Below are positions 9,239 through 21,217 of a stretch of DNA of 64,000 bases, one piece after another (position 1 is the stretch's first letter; the number at the start of each line of letters is the position of its first letter). Below the pieces are notes generated by a model. It did not search any database. It worked only from the letters and a program-made list of their open reading frames with translations, and was not told the origin of the DNA. Source of the DNA: Laguncularia racemosa (lineage: Eukaryota; Streptophyta; Magnoliopsida; Myrtales; Combretaceae); contig JBBMOL010000046.1 in NCBI GenBank assembly GCA_037954665.1, positions 2,030,501-2,094,500 of the forward strand, written 5' to 3'. Made by a program: the position numbers and the translations under genes.

Positions 9239-12200
9239 TCAGTTGCTAATGAACTTGACCTGGTTTGGTTACCAACTGAGGTCTCTTGTGTATTATAGTG
9301 GCATGCCACCTAATAAAATTGTGGGAACCAAATGAATGGGAGTGTGTCATGCTTGTGTGAGCAGGGATATAGTGCTTTGACCTTGACACTTCTATACTCT
9401 TTTGGAGGAGTGGTTTGTCCATGTAATAAGCTAAATTCAGAAGATTCACGAAGTAGATTATTCTTCTCCATTGTATGACTATCACTCACTTTTGTTAGGA
9501 GCAGACATGATACAAGCATATTATTCTGCCACATTATATAATTTACCGCGGTTGGATGGTAATCAGGTCTTGATTGCAGCCTGTAACTTATCATTTCTTT
9601 TGTACAAATGACAGAGAATCAATCTTGTCTCAAGAAGGCTTGCGTAGAGAGATTGTGTGCTTTTTGCCAATACATTGCTAATGCGTTTACAGGTGAGATA
9701 ATCTTGAGCAAGTTGTCCTCGCTGATCTTGCAATTTGATTTCGAGTTCTACTTGCACCATGGTCCTGGTGTCAAGCGAGAATGCTTTCTTGAACGTGGTC
9801 CAGGTGGTCTCCATTTCAAGCAGGAATGCTAGCTAATTCATGAAGATGGACCAATACCAGTTATTCTCTATTTCTTAGCTCTTCGTTCCACCAACTCTCT
9901 GCTCCATCGTACATGTACAATCTCACGTATGGATACATTGCTTCGCCGAACATCTTAAGATGGTCTTCACCAATTACGACCGAACACCTTAGTTACTGCT
10001 AACCGGAATCAATAAATAAACGTATGCCAATTTATTCCATAAGTTTATGCTTTCTGGTCAAGTTTGGTGGGACCGCTATTCAAGATAGCAGCATTTGGGG
10101 AACAAACATCTTTGTCCCTTCGATTAACTTTGGCAAAAACTACCATTGATAGTCATGTTTTGTTGCACATCATGTCACATGCAAAGAAATAGCTAATTAA
10201 CATAAAATAGAGCTATAACAAGGCATCGAATGACTACGTGCATTGTGATCAGTTCTATCAAATGCACTAAATACTCTAGCTACCTTAATTCTAGGGCTCT
10301 GTTTTGTGAAATATGATTTTTGTTGCAAGTCGAGATGGAGTTGTAGAAAGGAAGCCCCTGGAGAATGGTGTATTCCCTTGTTACGCTTACTCCTTTCTTT
10401 TTGCAAAATATGTATCTTCTAGTATTTCATCTATCCTAGTCTAAATCTTAACTAGAAATCACCCTTAAGATTAGGCCTTAGAAAATAATTAATAAAAAAA
10501 TTATAAGCATGAGAATCGATGTTTGTGATCAAGTTTAAATAGAAAATTGGATTTTGAAGTGATTAATATTATACTAAGTGATTTAAATAGATAATACTAT
10601 TGCAATATTGTTATAACACTGTTAAATCCAACTAGTGTGGCATATTTACATAATAGTGATGTGATTTTCTATTTGAACCATTTAATATAGCGTTAATAAT
10701 TTATTTTAATTACTTAAAATTTTAATGCTTTATTTTAATCATTTTGTATATTGTTGATTATTTATTTTAATTACTTGAAAATTCGATCCCTTATTTAAAT
10801 TTGATCCTAAACGTTTTAATCTTTGTTCCTATAATTTTCCCTTGTTTAATGTTAGTTTAGGCTTGATTAAGTAGATTCCATTAATATTAATTTTCCTAAA
10901 CTTAAGTTACACCAAGGTGAGTTAATATAATTCTAAGAACTTAAATGAGTTTTAAGGAATAGAAGAATAAGTTTTTTATGAATTAGTTAGTATAATACCT
11001 AAATAAGATATTTACGTTAAAAATGTAGTTAATCATGCATAATGTGAGTGGAAACGCATGAATAAAACATCAAGTAAGCTAAGGAATAAAAAAACATAAG
11101 ATTTTAAAAAATAATAATAATTCAAAAGATGATTCTCTAAAAAACCTAGAGTGGTAGACCAAACTACAATTGAATCAACCAAGCTAAGTAAAGGAGGTGG
11201 AAGTTCAAATTTGAAGTGGTTAAGTTCATCTACTAAAAAAAAAACCCTGACGAAACTCATCTAAAAACCAAAAGATGCCCCTTTCATCAAGTTTTATTGA
11301 CCAGACCACACTTTAGTCAGTTGAATCAAGATAGTTTCCATTCACTTTTAGAATAGTTCAATAGACTAAATTTTGAGTTTAAGTTGATTGTATCCCCCTA
11401 TATCTATTCCAAACTATAATTCAATAGTAATTAAATCATAGGTTTTATTTATTTTGTATGTTAATGTGTATGAAAATGGTTTGGTTTAAATTAAGCTCTT
11501 ATAATGCATTCCAAGTTACTAGATGCTATTGGTTAGGCATCTTGGAATGCCTACTCATAATGCGTGGTAGAGTATAAGGGTGATGGACTAACCTATGGTC
11601 ACCAGAGTGGCCTAGAAAAGTGGAATAGAGTGATTATGTTGAATTTAGACATGGGACATATACTCCTAATGCAAGCAGGATACATAAGTCATGGGTCCAT
11701 TAATAATGACCCTTTAGGATGGTTAAGATGAAGTAGTTAGATAGGATGTGAAATGGATGCTCCTATTGTTGGGAGTTACAAGGGTTGAGGACTTACCATT
11801 AGTGGCCATATTAGTATGGTGCAAGGTTGGGGGGAAACAACTTAGGTGTTATGGATCTAGTGCTAAAACAAATACAGAATATGTAAATTGTGAACCGACT
11901 TTATAATAGTTATCACAAGCTGGAAATTTGAAAAGATAAGCACCTATCACTTCACAAGAGATAGGATTAGGCAATGGATTAACTATTGTAGACTAGATTG
12001 GGCTAAGAAATCAAGAGGAAGTGACTTTTGTTATTAAGTGTGATTGGATAAGATTAAATGAAAATGTAATAAGAAATCTTGTCGTTGTGTTTAGTTATAA
12101 GTTATACTTATTTATTGTTTGATTTGATATATAATCTCATTTTGATACACCACATTGGTTAAATTGGGGAAAGAATGATTTGATGACACAATCATTGTCT

Positions 12201-13204
12201 TAACCTGGCTGTATTTTTCTGCCTATCTACCTATATGTATTAACTATGTCTTTCAATTTAGCATTACTAGATCACTATTTTAGGCAAAAGTATCCAAAGG
12301 CATAGAAGATGGTACACTAATAAAAACCCTATTATGGCTTTGGGAGCCAATAAAACATTCCTAAAGCTCTCATTGTGTAGTTTGAGTGGTATGAGTGCTA
12401 GTTGTATGAATGTTAGTCTTTTAATTGGATGGATTAGATTCAATTCCTCATTCTTTACATTAAAATGTATATTGCAATTTAAGGAAAGAAAAAAAAAGAA
12501 CAAAGAATTGAGTAAAACACACGTTAGGCATAATCACATATTTCCCTAATCTTAACTTATTGTGGTCTTATCTTCTGCCATACACAAGAATACATCAATT
12601 TTAATCTGGCATGTGTTATGTATTTTGCTTAATAATAAAAGGATTTTTTTTTCTTTTTTTCTTTTTATCTTAACTTTATATAAATCGAGTAGTATAACGT
12701 GTAAATATAATGGGAATTCCACAACATTATACAACAGCACAGGATGACCTACATAAATAGTCATAAATAGGAGATTCTCTAGTTTTTCTTTGGAATGATC
12801 AATTAAAATAATATATAAATCTCGTATGTATTCCATTTGGTCCACTGCACCTTCAGTACATGCATTTTTATTACCCAATAAATATTTCCGTGGTCCATGT
12901 ACTCAACCATATATGTATGCCCGTATGTACCTATATTGGTTCATGATCTTATGTCATCCATGCACGTAATGTACCCAAACCGATCAATGGATTTTTGTCA
13001 TGAAACTGACATGTTCAATATGTACAAGGTTAATGTATCCATTTATGTGGGTTGCGAAGTTCACAGTCAACTCCATCATCCTTCTTGTACTTGTATCCAT
13101 TGGTTTCTCCATCTTGTACCGTCATGTTGATATCCCAATATCATAATCACTATGGTTAGTTGTTATTTGTTGCCAGCACATGTGCTACGCAAATAGTATT
13201 AGGT
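9239..13204 (+). other. Downstream DNA of ACY1 copy 1, duplicated, no gene seen
   Basis: The 3' UTR and intergenic DNA are matched piece by piece by 52657-56330. Short open frames such as 10197-10406 (minus) and 12897-13130 have only partly preserved counterparts and look like by-products of shared DNA. A repeated phrase style ('gatggactaacctatggtca', 'taatgaccctttaggatgg') between 11570 and 11830 suggests an old LTR, but no ends or domains were found. Confidence 0.6.
9312..9317 (+). promoter_or_regulatory. Candidate poly(A) signal of ACY1 copy 1
   Basis: AATAAA lies about 75 bases after the stop codon. The corresponding segment of copy 2 (near 52711) is missing as part of a deletion of about 50 bases, so only copy 1 has this hexamer at this place. 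Confidence 0.45.
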
Positions 13205-13990
13205 ACTAGATGTACCATTTCACTACAATGTAAATAAAAAAACAAAGTATTACACATATATTAGATATAGCTGGTCTAATGCATACATTCGAGAAAAGAA
13301 TCATATTTTTAAATTAATATAATGGATAGAAGCCAATTCAATTTCATGAAAAAATTTACTACTTAATTACTTAAATAGAATTTGAGTACTTGACTATAAA
13401 ATCTGAATGAGTTTTGAAACTTACAACGGTTTTTTGATATGATCTTTATTACATAAGATCATGTCATTATAATGCACATAAAAGAAACAAAAAAAAAAAA
13501 ATTAGTGCATAAATATCACAAGACAATATAATAGCACATAATAAGAAGAAATAATACCATTAGATAGTGCTTAGAATATGTAAATATGATCGTAATCCAA
13601 TTAATTAGTTAGAGGGTTAAAATAAGTCAATTCGAAAACAAATCATTAATTATTGGGTTATGTTGGAATATGAATTGTTAAACTATGGAGTTTAGATATT
13701 ACTAATTCAATGATGAACATTTTTTTTGTTGCACAAAATACCAACAGCTCATTATTTCGTATGAAATGCTACTACAAAAAAAGATTTCTTGGTTCAATTA
13801 GTCAAAGAAAGATCACTATCAAATATTTCCTTTTCATGTTGATCATGTGATGAGTCGTGTAGTATAATAATTATTCCACTTGCAATGGAAACCTAATAAA
13901 TAAATAAATGTGATTCGAAGATAAAAGAGATGGAAACTGCTAATCATACCTTAATATCGCGTAAATATTCCAACTGTAATATGGTCATTA
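13205..13990. other. About 0.8-kb segment present only in duplication copy 1
   Basis: Flanks 'atgtgctacgc' (left) and 'aaataaatg...cacgtggcact' (right) are close together in copy 2 (56305-56375) but about 790 bases apart here. The extra DNA is very AT-rich and has no recognisable TIR, tail or coding domain. It is either an insertion in copy 1 or a deletion in copy 2. Confidence 0.6.
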
Positions 13991-16895
13991 AAATAAATGC
14001 TTGGAGCACGTGGCACTTTATTATTGGTTAAAATATCCAACTAGATGGACTATTATTGATGGAGTTAGCACAAATAATATACTAATATTGAAAAAATCAA
14101 TTATATACTCAAATCGAAAATTTCAAAATTCTAGTAATTAATTAAAAAATCAGATAAAATTCGGACATCGAATATGCTATTACGATATTACCCCATCTAC
14201 ATACTCAAATCCTATCCAATTTCATTTCTTTAATTTCTCCTTTATAGATGTCTCAATAGTTGAGATTGTAATGCAAAAGATATTGTCATAATAATCCTCA
14301 AAAAGTTTAAAAATTTAGACAAATTTGAACTATTAATTTTAATACTAAAGAAATTGATAGAAGTGAAAATGCTGAAGATTCCAATTCACCCAATAAGATT
14401 GATATATGATTCACCAGAAACATAACATACATGAAATGATTATTTCAGGACATGCAATTCGAGTATATTGCAACCACGACTAGCCTCTTAAAAATAAATA
14501 AATAAATTGGTCACATAGAAATCAAGTTTGAGAAGATGTAAAATATAGTTGGCAAAAGATTGAAACATGTTTACGAAATACATGCAAATGTAACTTTAAC
14601 GTGCGAATGTACCATGTTTACGAAATTCGGATGTTTTTGGTGCAATATTTGGATTTATCAATTTTCTCTAAAAGGTATAAATACTTGAATGCAATATTAT
14701 TTAATAAATTATTCATAATTTAAATTAAAAAAAATAACGACCCCGTATGTTATTAACTTAAAATTTCTAAAAAAAAAAAAAATGAAAGCTAAGTATATTA
14801 TATATTATGAGGCTTATACATTAAGGGTGTATTATGTTCTTATCATTTTCACTAAAAATTTCATGTATAATTATTTTGCACCAAAAGCACACCATTTGCT
14901 AGTCATTTAATAAAATGCACTTTATCGTTTGCTTTTGAATATTTGCTTCTCTTTTTATGTAAATCTCAAATCCTTTTTGTTGAGAGATTTTGAATCCAAG
15001 CCACTAAAATGTTCCTTGAAAAAAAAAAAAATAGAGGCAAGGACATTTCGGTCAATCCCTTTCTATTTTATTTTATTCTTTTTAAGTTAATTTAATGAAA
15101 TCCTTATCCTTTTAAGGCACTAACTCTAATTGGGCCACACCCCTTAAATAAACCCTACCCCTTTGTTTTGTCTCTTTTTCAAAATAGATAAAACAAAATG
15201 ATTTATTTACTTAGAGAAAATAGACAAGAAATAAAATAATTATTTTCAAAATTCTTTCCATTGATCTAGGAATTTTTATTCTAGACGACATTTCTATTCC
15301 TCTTTAATGGGAATAATTATTACCTTTTATAAGTTGTATTTTTATTTCTTCATAAGAAATAAAAAGCTTCAGTAATAGACAACCTCACTCTTAATAAAAT
15401 AACTATTGGTTATATTCCATAATGATCAAATAGGTTATATTCTCAATTTGATAATATAATTAATAAGGTAAGGTAGACAATTAAATAAATATTCCCTACT
15501 AGAAAAATTTACATAAAGTAAATACTGAAATATAAATTTTTAGTCTATTGCTAGTAACAACCATTTCTAAGGAATAATTCTTTTATTTCATATCTATTAT
15601 ATTCTAAAAAGTAGTCAGGCCGTAAAAAAGAAGAAGAAAGAAAAACACTCTCTTCCTTTTCTCTCTTTATACTTTTCTCCACCCCTCTCTTTTTGATCTC
15701 TCAATTTACGAGCCCTAGTGGTTCATCTAAAAATTTGCACCTCTTTTATCTCTAATAAGTGACAATTCCTCATTTCGTTAATCATTGAATATAAGTGGAA
15801 ACAAACCCACATTGAGTATTGATCAATTCATGGAAAGAAGGAAAAAGGAAATCATGGAAATTATAGCTTTGTCAATTTAAGAATCAACAAGAAAAAAGAG
15901 TGCCTTGGGTTCCTTGGTTATCTTTGCATGCACAATAAAAGGTACGTTGCATTTCTTCTTTCATTTTAGTTTTCTCCTAAAGGCTAGATGCAAAGGGTTA
16001 GATCAATTAAGTGGTTGATATCATATAATTAAGGAAATTAGGATAATTACAAGTTAGAGCTTGAATAAATTTAGGGATGGAATTATACAAATTGGAAGTT
16101 TACCATCGGATATGAAAAGGTCCTGATAGACAGCTAATTTAATATTCTATCATTAAAAGTGTGGTGTAGATACCTGTAATTTAAGTTGTATGGGGTTGGG
16201 AATGTTGATTCTTAGTGTTTTACAATAGAGGAATTAAATCAAAGGTTGAATTTTTTGGGAAAATTGGAACCAAAGTTTTTTTGGGTTGATTTTAAAGTTG
16301 AAGTTAACTAAAGAAAACACATGGCCAACTGCACCAACACTCTAGTTAGCTAAGGTTATTATTTGAAGAGGTTGTTTGGGATACATGTATAGAGTTAATT
16401 TGTTAGGAGAGAGCTACAACCAAGCTATACAGGTATTATGGGATACATGTATAGAAGGCTTTAGTGGATTGGTTGTACTAATAGCTAATTTGATAGCAAC
16501 TTTGGGATGAGATGACTACATGATTGGCTTTAAGAGTGTTGGAGAGTACCCACACCAAGTGTGTATATGTATATGTATACGTCTATGTTGTGGGGTTTTA
16601 AACTATTTCAAGTCTTGAGATACTAAGATTGTTTTGTATACCATACCTAAATAAAGGTAATAACTTGTGAATGCTACATTAGATATAAATTGTATGTGAT
16701 ATGTTTACATGGCATACATGTGTGCACGTGGTGATTATGTATTGGCTTTGGCTCACCCCTCATGGGATATTGTTTTCAATTGTCTCTAGTTATAACTATA
16801 GATATGGGGATAGGTTTTGTGCTTATACATTTGAAGGATTCAATATATAGGTTGATATGATTTACTTTAAGTAAATTAAGTTCTTAGCTTTTTTA
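13991..16895 (+). other. Duplicated AT-rich intergenic DNA, no gene seen
   Basis: This is paralleled by 56345-58851. It includes a pyrimidine-rich stretch near 15640-15700 and phrases such as 'ctcacccctcatgggatattg' (about 16752), which resemble LTRs of Ty3 elements. No LTR pair or coding domain was found. Confidence 0.55.
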
Positions 16896-16898
16896 TAC

Positions 16899-17002
16899 GA
16901 GAATAGAACATGTTATGCTAGATCGTCAATTTATACAAGTAGAAATTGAAGAAGGTGGAATTAAATTACAGTATGTGTCGACCTATAACCAATCCTCCTC
17001 TA
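16899..17002 (+). pseudogene. Copia RNase H C-terminal scrap
   Basis: One frame reads TRIEHVMLDRQFIQVEIEEG and continues GIKLQYVSTYNQ. This parallels the HxRTKHIEIDRHFI...KLxYVPT block at the end of Copia RNase H (compare 6337-6440). The expected ADILTK follow-on is absent. It starts exactly where duplication copy 1 stops matching copy 2. Confidence 0.55.
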
Positions 17003-18816
17003 AAAGCTTTTGCCTTTATAAATCTTCCTCTAAAATTGGCTCTGACCTTGATTTTGATTTTGTTTTATACATTTGATTATGGCTCAAGCTTTCTCTTTAG
17101 CTTGTGATTTGGTTTTGCTTTTAGCTCCTATTGTGGTTTTACTTGAACCTTAAGCTTTTGCATCTAGTTTTTTAGGCTATTTGTATTTATTAATGTAGTC
17201 ATGGTAGATTTATTAGCTTTCCTATCTATCATGAAAATGTGTATTTAATTTACTCAATGTAGAGTAATTAGTCTTTAATGAGTTCCCTTCCATATATCTT
17301 TCCATCTTTATGAGAGGATTGGAGTTGTATTTTTCTTTAAATGTGAATGAAATCATTTCATGAATTTTTCTTTTTTCTTTTTCCTTTAAACACGTTATAC
17401 ATGGAGCAATGAACCTCCTATGAGACTATTTGTGGTTGTAGTGTCAAAGACATGGTGGCCTAGTTGATCATGTTAACCCTTGAATGGCTGCTTGTGATGG
17501 GATTCAGACCCCTTGCTCCCCACCGTATTGAAAAGTCATGTGATACTCTTATGTTGGAAGTGTGTTGTTTGATTAAACTTAAATCAATAGCTTAGATGAA
17601 CATTGATTGCTACATTAGAGTTAAACAGACATATAGGTAGTATAGTGTGTGCTTATGGCTATAGAGTTACAATTTTTTAATGTGATGGACTATACATTAA
17701 CTTTACTCATGATGAGTATGATTTTAAATTTGATGTTGTGAATCAGGATATCAAGTTTACATGTGATGATATTTAGTTTCTCTTTCAATAGTTGGGCTTC
17801 CTATCCAGTTCATTAGACGTTCCATTTTATTTTCTATTGGAATCAGACTTTATTCTTAGCTAGACTGTATAGAGACTTTTGGAATGTTAAACTTTGATTG
17901 TAGACTTTACTACATTTGCCTTTTAAGCCTTGGACTTTTATTTGGACTTTATGATATGATATATATGTACAATGAGTTTTTAAACCATATTAACTAATCA
18001 ATGGATTTTTAAAACATAAAATTCAAATTAATTCATCAAAGGCTTTTAGAATATAAAATCATATAAGAATAACCTTCCATTCATCCTAACATATGTGTAC
18101 AAAAATTAATGAAGAATTTCACCAAGTAAAATTGGATTAAGATAAATAATTCAAGTTAGGAAGCTTAGTATGTTTTATTTAAGTAAAACACATGGCAAGT
18201 GGTTACCACCTTGTTAGGTTTAAGAGCGTGACAGTATGTCTTTTGGATATATTTTCTAAAGAAAATAATTGTTAACATCCAACATGTAGTAGTAGTGAAA
18301 AGGCATAAGTGATAAAATAAAAATTATAAATAGCTAAAAGGTTTTACTATGAAAAAGAATGAATAATAAAAATTTTCAAAAATGTATATATATAAAATAT
18401 GGATAATATCAAAATTTTTGCCTAAACTTTGAATAATTTTCTAATTTTATATTCAATATTTTAAATTGTTGAATTTTATACCTAATCAAACTTCTGGTTG
18501 TTAAATCTATTATCTTGCTAATAACTTGTATTTTGACTAATGGATATTGTTATGTCAATTTATGAAATTTGACAAGTATAAGTTCAATTAGTTATGGAAT
18601 TTAGTAAATTTAGGCTTCCATTGTAAAATTTGATTAATAAAATTTCAATTGAACATCGAATTAATGATTTCAAATTTCACATATAAAAATGAAAATATAA
18701 GCTCAAGTAATAGTTTTTGATATTATCCAAAACATAAAGTTATACATGACTTGATAACCATGGAAAAAAGACCAACCGGTGGTTAACAAGGACACCACCT
18801 TTTATATATGCAAGCA
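17003..18816. other. AT-rich spacer, no gene recognised
   Basis: No supported open frame. The tail 'ttaagagcgtgaca' near 18219-18232 looks like the end of a Ty3-type LTR, and a 'tgtcaaagac' near 17443 could be the matching start, but no target duplication or second LTR was found. Confidence 0.4.
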
Positions 18817-18819
18817 TAA

Positions 18820-19114
18820 GAGTATATACAATGTCGGGTGCTTGGCACAATAACCTATGACAAGCACTTGCTGAGTACTTATTTTTTGAGGTCCTTCTTC
18901 ATTGTGAGAAAGTTCTTACAAAAATTTGAGTTTTTAGTAACTTTTTTTTTTCTTTTTAAATGTATTGTTTTAGTTGAAAGTTGTATTGTATGTTCTATAA
19001 ATAATATAAACATATTTTTAAGGACCTTTGTTTAAGAAAGAGATAAAGTGAAGAAATTTTAAGAAACTTAATACTTAGAGACCTAAAATATAGTTCTTAG
19101 CATTGTACATGATC
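18820..19114. mobile_element. Candidate MITE (TAA target duplication)
   Basis: This is a 295-bp non-coding unit with imperfect terminal inverted repeats: 'gagtatatacaatg' at the left and the complement of 'cattgtacatgatc' at the right, 11 of 14 matching. It is flanked by TAA at 18817-18819 and 19115-19117. A 3-bp TAA duplication fits PIF/Harbinger-type MITEs. It lies about 550 bp upstream of the aminoacylase copy 2 start codon. Confidence 0.55.
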
Positions 19115-19117
19115 TAA

Positions 19118-19581
19118 GAAAACTAATTCAAATCTTGTGGTCTCATTATTTCCCTTTTCTCATGGTTTGACGTGATAGAAATTCTTACATTGTATTTGAA
19201 TGGATAAAAAAGGGTGAAAATTGAAAGAAATATATAAAAATTATATGATTGGCTAGTCAAGTAAACAATAATGAATAGAAAAGGAAGGAAATAAATATAA
19301 ACATTTTACTTTAAAAGCTCGCCTCTTTACGGAGATAATTAAATAAAAATAAAATATAATTATAAAAACACGTTATGGAGCCCGTGAGTCCGTGTGTCTG
19401 TGCGAACGTCTGCATGCATACGTGCGTTAGTGCATTGGTGTGCATATGCCCGGGAACAATATGAAAGAAAGGGTTTTATTCGATTTCGAGCTCCAGAGCA
19501 CTCCTAATGCGAAAGGAATTTTTGGAAAGATTCATTCCATCTCTATTCTCCTTTGCTCTCCTCATCCTCTTTTTCTTTTCT

Positions 19582-19616
<35 letters not shown>

Positions 19617-19660
19617 TGCTTCACCTCTTACTTCAACTGCCTCTTCCTAACTCCACTCCA
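19118..19660 (+). promoter_or_regulatory. Upstream region and 5' UTR of ACY1 copy 2
   Basis: AT-rich DNA gives way to mixed sequence with a TATA-like 'tataattataaaa' near 19352-19366 and then a strongly pyrimidine-rich leader up to the ATG at 19661. No transcription start can be fixed. Confidence 0.4.
19583..19615 (+). repeat. (CTCACT)n microsatellite in the leader
   Basis: About five and a half tandem copies of the hexamer CTCACT lie in the predicted 5' UTR. An in-frame reading into the repeat gives only a Ser/Leu run, so the ATG at 19661, which begins a signal-peptide-like sequence, is preferred. Confidence 0.85.
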
Positions 19661-20226
19661 ATGAAATTCCCTTCCAAAATCATCCTCCTTTTCTCTCTCC
19701 TCAACCTCTCCTCTCTCACCACCCCAAAACTCTCCTCCTCTCCAATCCTTTCTCGCTTCCAACAATCCCTCCAAATCTACTCCTCCCAACCAATCCCTGA
19801 CTATTCTCAATCCACTTCCTTCCTCCTCTCTCAGTCTCAATTCCTCTCTCTATCCACCCAGATCCTAAATTTCGTCCCCAACAAACCCGTGCTCATCCTC
19901 AAATGGGAAGGCACTCATCCCAATCCCCCTTCCATTATGCTCTATTCCCACACCGTGGAAGAAACCAAGTGGAAGAACGATCCCTTTGGGGAGGAGATTG
20001 ACGCAGAAGGGCATATATATATGCACGTGGTGCACAGGATATGAAGTGTGTGGTGATGCAGTATTTGGAAGCGATTAGAGGGCTGAAGGACTCGGGGTTC
20101 GTCCCATGAGGACGGTTTATGTTGTTTTTGCACCAGATGAAGAAATCGGTCGGCATGATGGGGCCGAAAAGCTCGCAGAGTCGGAGGTGTTTAGGAAGAT
20201 GAATGTGGGGATTGTTCTTGATGAAG
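19661..20226 (+). pseudogene. ACY1: Aminoacylase-1-like gene, copy 2: exon 1 (broken)
   Basis: The ATG opens a hydrophobic signal-like N-terminus (MKFPSKIILLFSLLNLSSL), then RFQQSLQIYSSQPIPDY and ILKWEGTHPNPPSIML, the N-terminal half of the M20 zinc domain. Next should come HTDVVPVEE with a zinc-ligand His and catalytic Asp, but the text reads HT-VEE: four residues (12 bases, near 19955) are gone. At 20012-20022 extra TA units shift the frame inside GHIYARGAQDMKC. Near 20105 one C of 'gtcccc' is lost before RTVYVVF. PDEEIG, the catalytic and metal-binding Glu pair, survives, although the following GGHDG is GRHDG. The exon ends LDEG at donor 'gaag|gtatgg' (phase 1). It cannot encode active enzyme. 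Confidence 0.9.
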
Positions 20227-20929
20227 GTATGGTTTAATATGATGAATCTTTATGGTGTTGGTTGGTTCTATGGTTGCTTTATATGTTGCAACTTCGGGAT
20301 GCATTTTTGTTTTGAAATCATTGTTGCTTATTTTTCAGTTTTATATGTTTTATAATATCCAAGACTATATCATCATCAAACTCCCAATAATCAATGCTTG
20401 AAAAGGGAGAATTAGTAAGGCAAATGTTTTGAATATAGTTTTCCTTTGTGAGAAACGGGTGTTTAGTTCTGTTATGTTTTACTGAAATTGAGTGCTTACA
20501 ATGGTCAAATAATATGGTTTTACATTACCACCCCCCACCCCGAAAAAAAAGAAAAAGAAAAAAACACACTCTAACTTTTATTGTGCTAAATTTGTTACTT
20601 GTAATGGTGGGACTCAGTGGGAGTGGCAAGCTGCTGTGGTCAACCTAATTTCTCTATAGAAAATGACAAAAGCTAAAGGAAAATTATCTTCTTTTTCCAA
20701 AAGGGATTTTTTCTCCTTATTTTTTATACAAATATCCAATTTGAGTGAAAATTGTTTTCCATTGATCAATGCTTTTTTATTCATAAAGTTTGAAAAGCGT
20801 TTTTCCATGAAACAGTCATTCTTACATCACAGCTATTTCATAGATAACACTTGTTATAATCTATTATAGTGTTCAACTATTTACTATAAAAATAAGAATT
20901 AGTTGTGGTTACTAGTAGTTTTTAATGAT
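20227..20929 (+). other. Start of the giant first intron of ACY1 copy 2
   Basis: Begins with donor GTATGG. AT-rich sequence with A- and T-runs; no exon, element end or RNA gene recognised. The second exon, normally starting LASPNEE-like and containing a GAPGHG motif, is not here. Confidence 0.6.
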
Positions 20930-21217
20930 AAGTTGTGGTGGAAAGACAACAACCGCGATTTGGCATAACGAAAATTAATAACGGAAAATAAGGAAATTGA
21001 TTTCTCTTTTATAAAAAAAGGAAGTCGAGTTTCTCTAAATTCTTTGTTTTGTTTAACCACTAGAGTTAGTTGCTTGCCCCTATTGTTGTCTCCACCATCA
21101 CCTATGACTAATAAACACCTAGTTGGACCTTACCCTCCCTAAAAGACCACTTCTTTTAAGGCAAAATAAACACAAAACCTTCAGTTATAAACATAAAACA
21201 ACAAAATAAATCAAATT

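Larger units (their letters stand above)
7757..16895 (+). repeat. Tandem segmental duplication, copy 1
   Basis: From 'aggtatataaacc' just after the LINE-A tail to 'cttagcttttttat' near 16895 this block runs parallel to 51171-58851. It covers the last intron and last two exons of the aminoacylase gene plus about 7.6 kb of downstream DNA. In exon 9125-9238 the copies differ at 4 of 114 positions. In exon 8371-8610 I count 20 substitutions and one indel. The two copies part company abruptly at the right edge. The left edge in copy 1 is hidden by LINE-A and the window end. Confidence 0.92.

Noticed and set aside
9563..9814. Minus-strand open frame of 83 codons with a gag-like flavour
   Set aside because: Its right half has a counterpart in duplication copy 2 but the left half is absent there, no start is shared and no family motif was recognised.
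10197..10406. Minus-strand frame partly shared with 53426-53668 (ARVFSAFDR)
   Set aside because: The shared peptide follows from shared DNA; N- and C-terminal ends differ and substitutions change residues freely, so no sign of protein constraint.
12897..13130. Open frame with a PNRSM segment also in 56066-56275
   Set aside because: Only a short part is shared and it is in different surroundings of frame; looks like by-product of the duplication.
17443..18232. Possible solo LTR 'tgtca...tgaca'
   Set aside because: No target duplication and no second copy in the window; kept only as a remark in the spacer entry.
19553..19660. Earlier ATG giving a longer N-terminus for ACY1 copy 2
   Set aside because: It reads through the (CTCACT)n microsatellite as a Ser/Leu run; the ATG at 19661 starts a proper signal-like peptide and fits family length better.
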